A DNA stretch of 14,811 nucleotides, taken from the NCBI GenBank assembly GCA_009668925.1, contig SBEK01000102.1, positions 1 through 14,811 of the forward strand, read 5' to 3'. The notes under the pieces are model-generated. The model worked only from the letters and a program-made list of their open reading frames with translations, did not search any database and was not told the DNA's origin. This stretch comes from Deltaproteobacteria bacterium. GTDB lineage: Bacteria; Desulfobacterota; Syntrophia; Syntrophales; Smithellaceae. Below are positions 7,583 to 14,747 of the stretch, in pieces (the first letter of the stretch is position 1; each line of letters starts with the position of its first letter). Made by a program: the position numbers and the translations under genes.

Positions 7583-8017
7583 ATGAAGAACAGGCAATGT
7601 GATCAGCCCCGGATAAATCGAAAAGGGTTCACGCTCATCGAAATTCTGGTCGTCATGGTGATGATCGCTCTTCTGGCCTCTCTCGTCGGTCCGAAGCTCT
7701 TTCCTAAACTCGGCAAGGGAAAACAATCGGCGGCCAAGGCACAAATTTCGCTCATCGAACAGGCGCTGGATCAATTTCGACTGGATGTGGGCCGGTACCC
7801 CACAACCCAGGAAGGATTGAACGCCCTTGTCACAAATCCGGGCGCTCCCAAATGGGAAGGCAGTTATCTCAAGAAAGGACTGCCGGCAGACCCCTGGGGC
7901 ACAGCTTACCAGTATACGGCACCCGGCAGTCACGGCGAATTTGATTTACTCTCGTACGGAAGAGACGGCAAACCCGGCGGTGAAGGGGAAGATGCGGATG
8001 TCGTCAACTGGCAATAA
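7583..8017 (+). CDS. gspG: Major pseudopilin GspG
   Basis: GspG is the main subunit of the T2SS pseudopilus. From the ATG at 7583 it has 144 residues: a 15-residue leader ending in NRKG, then FTLIEILVVMVMIALLASLV. Cleavage is expected after Gly15, with Glu at mature +5. The mature 129 residues carry the family hallmarks GRYPTTQEGLNALV (about 55-68), LPADPWGTAYQY (85-96), and a C-terminal Asp/Glu-rich loop ending in EDADVVNW that matches the calcium-binding region of GspG. I chose this ATG because AAGGA (7570-7574) lies 8 bases upstream; the ATG at 7574 overlaps that ribosome-binding site. The gene is divergent from gspE instead of lying between gspF and gspH, so shaft-protein dosage can be set separately from the rest of the machine. 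It converges with the GT-C/TPR gene to its right. Confidence 0.97.
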   Translation: MKNRQCDQPRINRKGFTLIEILVVMVMIALLASLVGPKLFPKLGKGKQSAAKAQISLIEQALDQFRLDVGRYPTTQEGLNALVTNPGAPKWEGSYLKKGLPADPWGTAYQYTAPGSHGEFDLLSYGRDGKPGGEGEDADVVNWQ

Positions 8018-8082
8018 TCTTTCGCAACTTCCGTCCATACGGGATAAATTCAATAACTGCAATTAACGCAGGATCACTTAAA

Positions 8083-8096
8083 CGGGGTCTGCCCCG
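8083..8096 (-). terminator. Short GC-rich hairpin in a convergent gap, weak terminator
   Basis: CGGGG-TCTG-CCCCG forms a 5-bp GC stem with a 4-base loop between the converging gspG and GT-C/TPR gene ends. Read on the minus strand it is followed by only TTT, so it would be a weak terminator for the gene ending at 8136. The rest of the 118-bp gap (8018-8135) shows nothing I recognise. Confidence 0.35.
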
Positions 8097-8135
8097 CCGG
8101 TAACATCGACGCGGAACCTTTCCTGAGCGGTTCAA

Positions 8136-10217
8136 TCATCGGCAGTATCCCTTGCCGTTGGCCCACTGTAACGTTTTGCACGCTCCCAGTTCGCAGGCTT
8201 TTTTAGCATCACGACAGCCGCTCTGAAAATCGCCGCGCATCAGGTAGTAGTTCCCGCGGCTGTTGTAGGCGTCGGCATAATCCGGTTTCAGGCGGATGGC
8301 TTCATTGTAATCTTCAATTTCACGCTCGGGCCGACTGAGTTTGCCGTAAGCAATTCCCCGGTCGCCATAGGCTATATAATCATCCGGCTTCAAACGGATG
8401 GTCTGATTGTAGTCATCAACGGCCCGTTGATATTGACCCAGTTTGCCGTAGGCGAACCCTCTGTTGTAATAACCGTTGGCATCGCGCGGTTTCAGGACGA
8501 TGGCCCGGCTGGAGTGTTCGATGGCTTTCTGATACTGTCCAACCTTCAGATACGTGAACCCCAGGTTGATATAGGCCTCCGCAAAATTCGCTCTTAGACG
8601 GATGGCCGATTGGAAGTCTCCGATCGCCCGCTCGGGCTGCCCCAAATCATTGTATGCGATGCCCCGGTTGTAGTACGCGCCGGGATGCTTTGGGTCTAGT
8701 CGAATCGCCTGACTGTAATCATCAATCGCGCGTTGATACTGGCCAAGTTTCGCATAGGCCGCTCCCCGATTGTTGTAGAAAAAGATAAAATTAGGGCTCA
8801 GGCGGATGGCCTTATTGAAATATTCGATAGCCTCGGCGGTTCTTCCTTCGGCAAACAAAACGAGTCCGAAATTATTGTTCGGCCTGGCTTTGTTCGGAGA
8901 TTTTTCCAGGACATCAGCCCAGAAGGTATGCTCGTTTTTCCAGATCTTATTTCGTTGATACGTTAAGAAGGTATTTACGGCCGCGATGATGCAAAGAATC
9001 ACGATCGCAATCTTGAAATACCGGTCCTTGAAAAAATAGAAGGCAGCGCCGGTCAGCGCCAGAAAAAAACCGAAAGCCGGCAGATAGGTGCGGTGCTCGA
9101 AAATCACATTTTGAGAAATGGGCAAAAAGCTGGACTCCACGGATATCGTCAAGAAAAACCAGAATACTCCGAACGATATCAGCCGGTATTTCTTGAATAA
9201 CAAGACGCCCGCCGCCAGAATTCCGAGTAAGAATGAAAAACTTAAAAATGTTTTCAGCTCAAAGAAGCTCGATGCGATGGGATAATCATAATCAAAATTC
9301 TGGTAAATCGGCAGGATGAAAAGGCGAAGATAGGTGGAGAGGACGCTGAACTGGGTGAGTAAATACTCCTTCGCCGATATGGAATAGGCGTATCCCTGAA
9401 TCGGCGGTATCGTACCGAAGTGCTTTACGGAAACAATTTTCAAGGTCCAGAAAAGAAAGATGATGAATATCGCGCCCGCAACAATGAGGCTTTCGTCCTT
9501 GAACGACACCTTCCAAGGCGCCGCCTTCAGAAAACAATAATCGAAGAGAAGGATGGCGAAAGGCAGTGTAAAGACGATTTCCTTGGAAAGCATGCCCAGT
9601 ATGGCGCAGAGGACCGAACCGCTGAATAATAACCACGGGATCTTTCGCTGGCCCTGCCAGAGCCTGCCCTCGGCGAAGAGAATCACGGACAAAAGATAAA
9701 ACAGCGTCGCCAGCGAGGCAAAACGCTGGACAATGTATGTGACCGATTGTGTAGCCAGCGGATGGGTCACGAAAAGTAAACCGGTCAAAAAAGCCATCAC
9801 TGGCTTATGTCTGCTGATCTCGGTGTCCTTCATGACCGGGGTGGAGAGGATCAGCCAAGTCAGCCACCAGACCAGAAACGCATTGGTCAGGTGAATAATC
9901 AGGTTCACCAAATGGTATCCCCGGACCTCGAGGCCATGAAAATGGAAATTAAGAAAAAATGTCATTATGCCGATTGGGCGGTTCGGGAACAGACGAATCC
10001 AGTCGCCGAGGGTCGCCTGGCCTTCCGTGATGCTGCTGTGAAAAACGTTGCCGTCATCGAAATGGAATGAACAATCAAAGGAGTTGGAATAGGCGATAAT
10101 ACCGGCGATGAAGATAACTGCAATCAACAGAAGATTATATTTTTTGTCCATATACAGGGCATCCGCTGGAACAGAGGGCTTTTTCTTCAGAGGTGCGAAA
10201 ATCAATTTTGCTTTCAT
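8136..10217 (-). CDS. GT-C-like membrane protein with seven C-terminal TPRs (putative glycosyltransferase, 1)
   Basis: A 693-residue protein with a multi-spanning membrane half (about residues 28-420) and a TPR half. Motifs placed as in GT-C/TMTC-type transferases are: FHFDDGNVF with Asp54-Asp55 in the first extracytoplasmic loop; GYHLVNLIIHL (100-110); THPLATQSVTYIVQR (151-165); MLSKEIVFTLP (209-219); and EHRTYLPAFGF (374-384). Seven 34-residue TPRs fill residues 443-680. The last one and the tail carry four Cys (from GCRDAKKACELGAC and the final YCR). If the topology follows TMTC, the TPRs face the periplasm, where these Cys could form disulfides. The start is ATG with AGGA about 10 bases upstream. 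I infer a polyprenyl-sugar-dependent transferase or a related membrane function. The substrate is unknown and no enzyme activity can be read from the sequence. The gene is convergent with gspG and divergent from the next gene. Confidence 0.85.
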   Translation of the reverse strand: MKAKLIFAPLKKKPSVPADALYMDKKYNLLLIAVIFIAGIIAYSNSFDCSFHFDDGNVFHSSITEGQATLGDWIRLFPNRPIGIMTFFLNFHFHGLEVRGYHLVNLIIHLTNAFLVWWLTWLILSTPVMKDTEISRHKPVMAFLTGLLFVTHPLATQSVTYIVQRFASLATLFYLLSVILFAEGRLWQGQRKIPWLLFSGSVLCAILGMLSKEIVFTLPFAILLFDYCFLKAAPWKVSFKDESLIVAGAIFIIFLFWTLKIVSVKHFGTIPPIQGYAYSISAKEYLLTQFSVLSTYLRLFILPIYQNFDYDYPIASSFFELKTFLSFSFLLGILAAGVLLFKKYRLISFGVFWFFLTISVESSFLPISQNVIFEHRTYLPAFGFFLALTGAAFYFFKDRYFKIAIVILCIIAAVNTFLTYQRNKIWKNEHTFWADVLEKSPNKARPNNNFGLVLFAEGRTAEAIEYFNKAIRLSPNFIFFYNNRGAAYAKLGQYQRAIDDYSQAIRLDPKHPGAYYNRGIAYNDLGQPERAIGDFQSAIRLRANFAEAYINLGFTYLKVGQYQKAIEHSSRAIVLKPRDANGYYNRGFAYGKLGQYQRAVDDYNQTIRLKPDDYIAYGDRGIAYGKLSRPEREIEDYNEAIRLKPDYADAYNSRGNYYLMRGDFQSGCRDAKKACELGACKTLQWANGKGYCR
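8178..8891 (-). repeat. Seven tandem TPR units, about 102 bp each
   Basis: The 3' third of the gene consists of seven consecutive 102-bp units, each coding a 34-residue TPR with the pattern Y-x-N-R-G-x-A-Y-x-x-L-G-Q-Y-x-x-A-I-x-D-Y-x-x-A-I-R-L-x-P. Units two, three, five and six are the most alike; for example YNNRGAAYAKLGQYQRAIDD and YNRGFAYGKLGQYQRAVDD. Similarity is visible in the DNA too, so copy-number change by recombination is possible. Confidence 0.85.
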
Positions 10218-10396
10218 ATATCATCTTTCCTGAAAAATACCCAGTCCCCACCCGTTTAAAGATCATTTGCCGAGCCGCTTATTCTTCAGTCTTCAAATAT
10301 CCATCGTTAATTATTAAACAATCGGGAAACCGTTAAGAGGTCAGTTCGATCAAAAAATTATTGGACAAACCTCCCGTATTTCCAGTAATAAAATAC

Positions 10397-11989
10397 ATGC
10401 CTTTGAAAAAATATTTTCCGCATGTATTCATCATCCTGCTGGTCATGATCGTTTATTGGCCGTCGCTTTCGGGGGATTTTATCTTCGATGACAACGGTCT
10501 GATTAAGAACAATCCTTACGTAAAACAGCTGCACAGTGTTTCTTCTTATCTTGCGCAGGAAGACGGTATCACGGATAAAACAGACACCCCCGGCCATCTC
10601 CATACCGGCTATTACCGGCCGCTTCTGAACTTCTCCTATTATATTGATTACAAAATATGGGGGATGAAAGCATTCGGCTTCCGCTTGACCAATATCATTC
10701 TGCATCTCATCTGCTGCCTGCTGATTTTTCAACTATTGATTGCTTTGAAAATAGACAGAAACGCCGCTTTCCTGGGATCGCTCTTTTTTGCGCTTCACCC
10801 CACGGATACAGAATCTATTTCAATGATCGTCAGCCGCAATAATCTGCTCGTCACAATCTTTTCCCTGCTTTCTTTCATGCTTTACGTGAAAAGCCGGCAG
10901 GGACGATTGGTCTACCTGTTCACGTCCACCGTGTTTTTCGGTCTGGCTCTCTTATCCAAAGAAAACGCCCTTATGATGCTGCCGGTACTTTTCCTTTGGA
11001 ACAGATTTACGGTAACCGAGAATAAAGGGCTGGTTAAAGAAATTGGCGGTTATTTACCTTTTCTGTTTCTCGCGGCGGCTTACCTGATTCTGCGCTCGCA
11101 AGTGATCGGCGTCTTCACTTCTCCTATTCCATTGACGAATTTTATGACCCGCCTGTATTTCGTACCGTATATTATCGCATCTGATTTTCTTCTGATTTTT
11201 TTTCCTTTCGGTCTGCACAGCTTCTATGTGACATATCCCGGGTCGTACCTCGGGTATCAGGCGATCATCTCTTATATTTTCTTGCTGTCCATGGTGATCG
11301 CTCTGTGGAAATTGCGCAAGGAGAGGCTGCTGATTTTTTCCATCGCCGCATTCGTCGTCATCCTGTTTCCCGTTTTGAATCTCGTTCCTTTCGCCTCCCC
11401 ATCGATCGTTACCATGAGATGGCTGTATTTCCCGCTGGCCCTGCTTTCCGTTGGCATCGCTTATTCTATCCAGATACTGATCTCCCATGAAAGAATAAAA
11501 TTTGTCGGTTTATCGGTCCTGTCGATCCTCTTGTTGTATTTTGCCGTTTATACTTATACTTTGAATGGTACCCTATGGAAGAATCAGCGATCATTCCTGA
11601 ACATTGAGGTGCTTCAATTTCATAATGTGCTCTTCGCGGACGCACTGGCTGAAGCATTGCACAGTGAAAACAAATATCACGAGTCGGAAAAATTGTATTT
11701 AGCCTCCTTAAACGCCTTTCCGGACAAAGCAGACACCTACATTAACTATTCGGCTCTGTTGATTGATACCGGACGCCCTGAAGAAGCAAAAAAATACCTG
11801 AACCGCGCGCGGCCTCTGACTATGTCCACGTCTAAACGATGTGAATGGCTGAACAACATGGGTGTGGCCTGCGGACGCCTGAACCAGAAGCAATGCGCCC
11901 TGGAAAACCTGAGTTTGGCCGTGCAATATTGCCCCGGCAACTCCGGTTTTAAAGCCAACCTGGAAACCATCAAAGCATCCATTCCCTAG
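10397..11989 (+). CDS. GT-C-like membrane protein with short TPR tail (putative glycosyltransferase, 2)
   Basis: From the ATG at 10397 the protein has 530 residues. It shares the layout of its two larger neighbours: FIFDDNGLIKNNPYV with Asp31-Asp32 in the first extracytoplasmic loop; YYRPLLNFSYYID (72-84); RLTNIILHLICC (96-107); LHPTDTESISMIVSR (133-147); LLSKENALMMLP (185-196); and RWLYFPLALL (341-350). Membrane segments run from about residue 8 to 390. The soluble tail (about 408-520) is shorter, with about three degenerate TPRs and Cys residues at about 482, 492, 500 and 512. A TTG at 10361 would add 12 residues, but neither start has a clear ribosome-binding site, so the start is uncertain. 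It is the only one of the three on the plus strand. Function is inferred as an extracytoplasmic glycosyltransferase of unknown substrate. Confidence 0.82.
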   Translation: MPLKKYFPHVFIILLVMIVYWPSLSGDFIFDDNGLIKNNPYVKQLHSVSSYLAQEDGITDKTDTPGHLHTGYYRPLLNFSYYIDYKIWGMKAFGFRLTNIILHLICCLLIFQLLIALKIDRNAAFLGSLFFALHPTDTESISMIVSRNNLLVTIFSLLSFMLYVKSRQGRLVYLFTSTVFFGLALLSKENALMMLPVLFLWNRFTVTENKGLVKEIGGYLPFLFLAAAYLILRSQVIGVFTSPIPLTNFMTRLYFVPYIIASDFLLIFFPFGLHSFYVTYPGSYLGYQAIISYIFLLSMVIALWKLRKERLLIFSIAAFVVILFPVLNLVPFASPSIVTMRWLYFPLALLSVGIAYSIQILISHERIKFVGLSVLSILLLYFAVYTYTLNGTLWKNQRSFLNIEVLQFHNVLFADALAEALHSENKYHESEKLYLASLNAFPDKADTYINYSALLIDTGRPEEAKKYLNRARPLTMSTSKRCEWLNNMGVACGRLNQKQCALENLSLAVQYCPGNSGFKANLETIKASIP

Positions 11990-11997
11990 TTTTTTGC

Positions 11998-12025
11998 CGG
12001 ATTCGGTCTCGTTTCCCTGAATCCG
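11998..12025. repeat. Inverted repeat in the convergent gap
   Basis: CGGATTC and GAATCCG form a perfect 7-bp inverted repeat with a 14-base loop, starting 9 bases after the stop of the plus-strand gene. It has no T-run on its downstream side on either strand, so it may stabilise the transcript end rather than terminate it. Confidence 0.4.
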
Positions 12026-12101
12026 CAATTGATTCGCGCGGAAAGATTCTCGTCTGAATTGATACAGGGCTGAATTCCCGCACCTGCCGATAAACGGCAA
12101 G

Positions 12102-12141
12102 AAAGCTGCCCCAGTGAGAAAAGCGCAGCGACAGCTTTTTT
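12102..12141 (+). terminator. Intrinsic terminator of the second GT-C/TPR gene
   Basis: AAAGCTG (12102-12108) pairs with CAGCTTT (12132-12138), and the right arm runs into six T (12136-12141). The loop is long (23 bases). A smaller TGCCG-ATAAA-CGGCA hairpin lies just upstream at 12085-12099. It is placed in the gap between converging genes, where a plus-strand terminator is expected about 110 bases after the stop at 11989. On the minus strand the T-run after the hairpin is only three bases. Confidence 0.55.
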
Positions 12142-12167
12142 CCGCCGCACCGTCAGGGAATCCCGGG

Positions 12168-14249
12168 TTACGGCATGCTCCTCCGGAGCTTTCCGATTTC
12201 CTGCACCCTGCTCTGAGCATTGCGGTCTTCGGGGTTGATCAGTAGTATTTTTTGATACTGAGCGGACGCTTCCTCATATCGTTTCATTTGAAACAGCAAA
12301 TCAGCCAGGCCATGGAGCGCCTGAAGATGATTCGCATTGCTATTTAAGGCGCTCCGAAGGTCGCTTGCAGCGCTTTCATTCTTTCCGAGAGCGGCAAAAG
12401 ACAGCCCGCGGAAGAAATAAGAATCCGCGAACCGGGGCTTGATCTTCAATGCCTCCGTGAAATTGGCAATGGCGGGCAAATACTGCGCATGCATGTAAAA
12501 AACGACCCCCTTGTTAAAATAGGATTCCGCGTTTTTGCGATTGATGCTCAATGCACTCGTGAAATCGGCAAAGGCTTTTTCATACTGTCCCTGCATACGA
12601 TAAGCGACGCCCCTGTTATTAAAAGCATCCGCCATGGTGGAATCGATCTTCAGCGCTTCAGTGAAATCATAAACCGCCTTGTCAAAGGCGCCCAAAGACA
12701 AATACAAATTGCCCCGGTTGAAATACGCATCGGCATATTTCGGGTTGATGGAAATCAGTTTTGCATAGTCCGCAAGCGCCAGGTCATTTTGTCCGGTCGC
12801 CGCATAGGCATTCGCCCGATTGTTTAAAGCATCTCCGAAGTTACCGCTGATCTTCAATGCGGTATTGTAATCGTCAATGGCCTGCCGGTAACGGCCATGT
12901 TCGGCATGGCCCATTCCCCTGAAGTTATAGGCAAAAGCGTTTCTTTGATTTTCCTTAGTGCGGTTGATGCCGGAGAGGTCGTATTTTTTTAGCACATCGT
13001 CCCACAATAAAAAGTTGTCGCCCCACAACTGGCATCGCTGCCAGCTCAAAAACGAAAATACGGCAATGAGCAATATTGCCCCGATGCCAAGAAATGTTTT
13101 TGCCTGGGGAAGTCGGGAAACCTTGTCCGGAATACCCCAGGCCAGCATGATAAAGAGACCGATGATCGGGATATAGGTGTAACGGTCCGCTATCGCGGAC
13201 GGACCGACCTGGATTAAACCGATCACAGGAACCAGCGTTCCCAGGTACCAAAGCCACCCCACAATGAGATACGGATAGCGGCCGCTCTTGCGAAGAACCC
13301 AGAGGGTGAATAAGACCAGAATGCCGGCAGCGATGATCACCTGCCATACCGGCCAAAGGCCGGGATGAGGGTAATAAATTGACAGATTATCAGGCAATAA
13401 TGTTTTCCCGATATATCGGACGTAAGAAATAATGGCATTCCCGATACGTACGTTCAATGGAAAGGATTCCAGGGTCGGTAATGCGCCAAACTTCCCCTCT
13501 GCGAAAAACGTCACAAAACTGATGGGTATAACCAACAGGAAAAGCGGAACTTTTTCCCCGATGAGCCGCCCAATGGACGTTTTATTCGATATCCCGGCAC
13601 TCTTTGCAGCCTTATTGCCGGAGAATGGGAAAGATATCCGGGCCAGAGGCCAGTAATCCATGAGCAGCATCACAAACGGCAGGGTGACCAGCATCGGCTT
13701 CGACATTAGACCCAATAAGAAAGCGATCAGAACAAGCAGATACCGTTTTACTCCCGGTTGCTTTACATAGTAACCATAGGTACATAATGTGATCATGCCC
13801 CAGAAGGCGCTCAGGACATCCTTTCGTTCCCCTATCCAGGCAACGGATTCAACATGCAGGGGATGGAGAGCAAATAAAGCAGCCACAAACCCGCTTCTCC
13901 AGAAGGAACCGGTCATTTCCCGCAAAAAGGCAAAAAGCAGGAGACTGCTGACTATATGCAGCAAAAGATTCGTCAAATGGTAGCCACCCGCCCAAGCCCC
14001 ATAAATCTGTGCGTCCAGCATCAGAGATAGCCAGGTCAGGGGATGCCAGAATCCCGCGAACGTAGACGTTAAAGCCCACTTCAGATTCTCAATAGAGAGT
14101 CCGCCTAACACATGAGGGTTTTGTGTGACATAAACGCTGTCGTCAATGTTGGCGAATCCGAAGTGAAGCACCTGAGCATAAACCAGAAAGCTCAACCCTG
14201 TAACAGTGACAATCGCCGTTAATTTCTGCCAGGGTATATTTCTCGTCAT
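12168..14249 (-). CDS. GT-C-like membrane protein with seven C-terminal TPRs (putative glycosyltransferase, 3)
   Basis: From the ATG at 14249 the protein has 693 residues; GGAG lies about 7 bases upstream. A TTG start at 14264 would add five residues. Motifs in order are: FANIDDSVYVTQNPHV with Asp36-Asp37; FWHPLTWLSLMLDAQIYG (67-84); HLTNLLLHI (91-99); LHPLHVESVAWIGERKDVLS (128-147); GLMSKPMLVTLPFVMLLMDYW (180-200); and ADRYTYIPIIGL (354-365). Membrane segments fill residues 10 to about 405, and seven 34-residue TPRs fill residues 437-674. This variant, with SKP where its two neighbours have SKE, is a widespread uncharacterised bacterial group resembling eukaryotic TMTC O-mannosyltransferases. 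Its role here is inferred only. It lies directly downstream of the pilin gene on the same strand, but a terminator and a separate promoter lie between them, so the two are probably transcribed separately. Confidence 0.87.
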   Translation of the reverse strand: MTRNIPWQKLTAIVTVTGLSFLVYAQVLHFGFANIDDSVYVTQNPHVLGGLSIENLKWALTSTFAGFWHPLTWLSLMLDAQIYGAWAGGYHLTNLLLHIVSSLLLFAFLREMTGSFWRSGFVAALFALHPLHVESVAWIGERKDVLSAFWGMITLCTYGYYVKQPGVKRYLLVLIAFLLGLMSKPMLVTLPFVMLLMDYWPLARISFPFSGNKAAKSAGISNKTSIGRLIGEKVPLFLLVIPISFVTFFAEGKFGALPTLESFPLNVRIGNAIISYVRYIGKTLLPDNLSIYYPHPGLWPVWQVIIAAGILVLFTLWVLRKSGRYPYLIVGWLWYLGTLVPVIGLIQVGPSAIADRYTYIPIIGLFIMLAWGIPDKVSRLPQAKTFLGIGAILLIAVFSFLSWQRCQLWGDNFLLWDDVLKKYDLSGINRTKENQRNAFAYNFRGMGHAEHGRYRQAIDDYNTALKISGNFGDALNNRANAYAATGQNDLALADYAKLISINPKYADAYFNRGNLYLSLGAFDKAVYDFTEALKIDSTMADAFNNRGVAYRMQGQYEKAFADFTSALSINRKNAESYFNKGVVFYMHAQYLPAIANFTEALKIKPRFADSYFFRGLSFAALGKNESAASDLRSALNSNANHLQALHGLADLLFQMKRYEEASAQYQKILLINPEDRNAQSRVQEIGKLRRSMP
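12228..12941 (-). repeat. Seven tandem TPR units, about 102 bp each
   Basis: Seven uninterrupted 34-residue TPRs (protein residues 437-674) follow the membrane domain. Examples are YADAYFNRGNLYLSLGAFDK and MADAFNNRGVAYRMQGQYEK. They are more diverged from one another than the repeats of the gene ending at 8136. A 19-residue basic tail closes the protein. Confidence 0.8.
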
Positions 14250-14287
14250 CTTACACTCCAACAAAGGAAGCCCATTTAAATAAGACC

Positions 14288-14315
14288 ATCATACAAAAAA
14301 GAGACACATTGTAAA
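14288..14315 (-). promoter_or_regulatory. Sigma70-type promoter of the third GT-C/TPR gene
   Basis: Read on the minus strand, TTTACA (14315-14310) and TATGAT (14293-14288) are each five-of-six matches to the consensus -35 and -10 and are separated by 16 bases. Transcription would start near 14281, about 30 bases before the ATG at 14249. The promoter begins immediately after the pilin terminator. Confidence 0.6.
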
Positions 14316-14316
14316 A

Positions 14317-14358
14317 CATAAAAAAGGAAGGCCGGGTAACATAATCCCGCCTTCCTTA
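14317..14358 (-). terminator. Strong intrinsic terminator of the pilin gene
   Basis: On the minus strand AAGGAAGG-CGGG pairs with CCCG-(G)-CCTTCCTT around a 9-base loop: 12 base pairs with one bulged base. The right arm is followed by a run of T (CCTTCCTTTTTTATG). It starts 24 bases after the pilin stop codon and is the best terminator in the window. Confidence 0.88.
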
Positions 14359-14381
14359 AAGAAAATGTTCGTCGTTGAAAA

Positions 14382-14747
14382 TTACGGAGTAATATTGCCG
14401 CCCGAACCAACCGTATACGTTGATGTGCCGGCCGCATGATATGCTGTAGCACCGATCATCGCCTGACCGGGCGCTGAGGCAAGCACGATATCATTCGATT
14501 TAATGTAGGTATCGGCCACAGTGCTTTCATCGCAATCGGTTGCCGTATGTGAGGCAAAATAAGCCTGACAGGCCGTGTAATAACTTCTCAATTCAGCCTT
14601 TGCTTTCGTGTTATATCCTTTCTGTCGGTACGAGGTGAACTGGGGGATGGCGATGGCCGCCAGCAGACCGATAATCGCTATTACGATCATCAGTTCGATC
14701 AGCGTGAACCCTCTTTTCCCTTTATTTTTTGAGAAATATTTAAACAT
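14382..14747 (-). CDS. pilA: Type IV pilin, PilA-like
   Basis: This 121-residue prepilin has a 13-residue basic leader ([13 protein letters not shown]), then [20 protein letters not shown], so cleavage by prepilin peptidase is expected after Gly13 with Glu at mature +5. The mature pilin has 108 residues. Its N-terminal part closely resembles the short pilins of Geobacter and Syntrophus, including [14 protein letters not shown]. Eleven Phe/Tyr residues are spread along the mature chain at 1, 24, 27, 32, 43, 44, 50, 51, 68, 90 and 98. Cys47 and Cys59 could form a disulfide. The ATG has a GAGGGAG ribosome-binding site 5 bases upstream. A terminator follows the gene, so it is probably a single-gene unit. 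Only 64 bases of upstream sequence are visible and I see no sigma54 promoter there. A T2SS pseudopilin is unlikely, because the family motifs and the C-terminal domain of GspG-K are absent. Confidence 0.92.
   Translation of the reverse strand: MFKYFSKNKGKRGFTLIELMIVIAIIGLLAAIAIPQFTSYRQKGYNTKAKAELRSYYTACQAYFASHTATDCDESTVADTYIKSNDIVLASAPGQAMIGATAYHAAGTSTYTVGSGGNITP

Noticed and set aside
8178..8891. Regularly spaced repeats that could suggest a CRISPR array
   Set aside because: The period is 102 bp, in frame, with no constant repeat plus variable spacer pattern, and every unit translates as a TPR.
10218..10396. Divergent promoters between the first and second GT-C/TPR genes
   Set aside because: The gap is AT-rich and must hold promoters for both genes, but no -35/-10 pair on either strand matched well enough at 16-18 bp spacing to be listed.
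11708..12220. A 170-codon minus-strand frame spanning the convergent gap
   Set aside because: It overlaps the ends of two well-supported genes and the terminator hairpin, and has no recognisable protein features.
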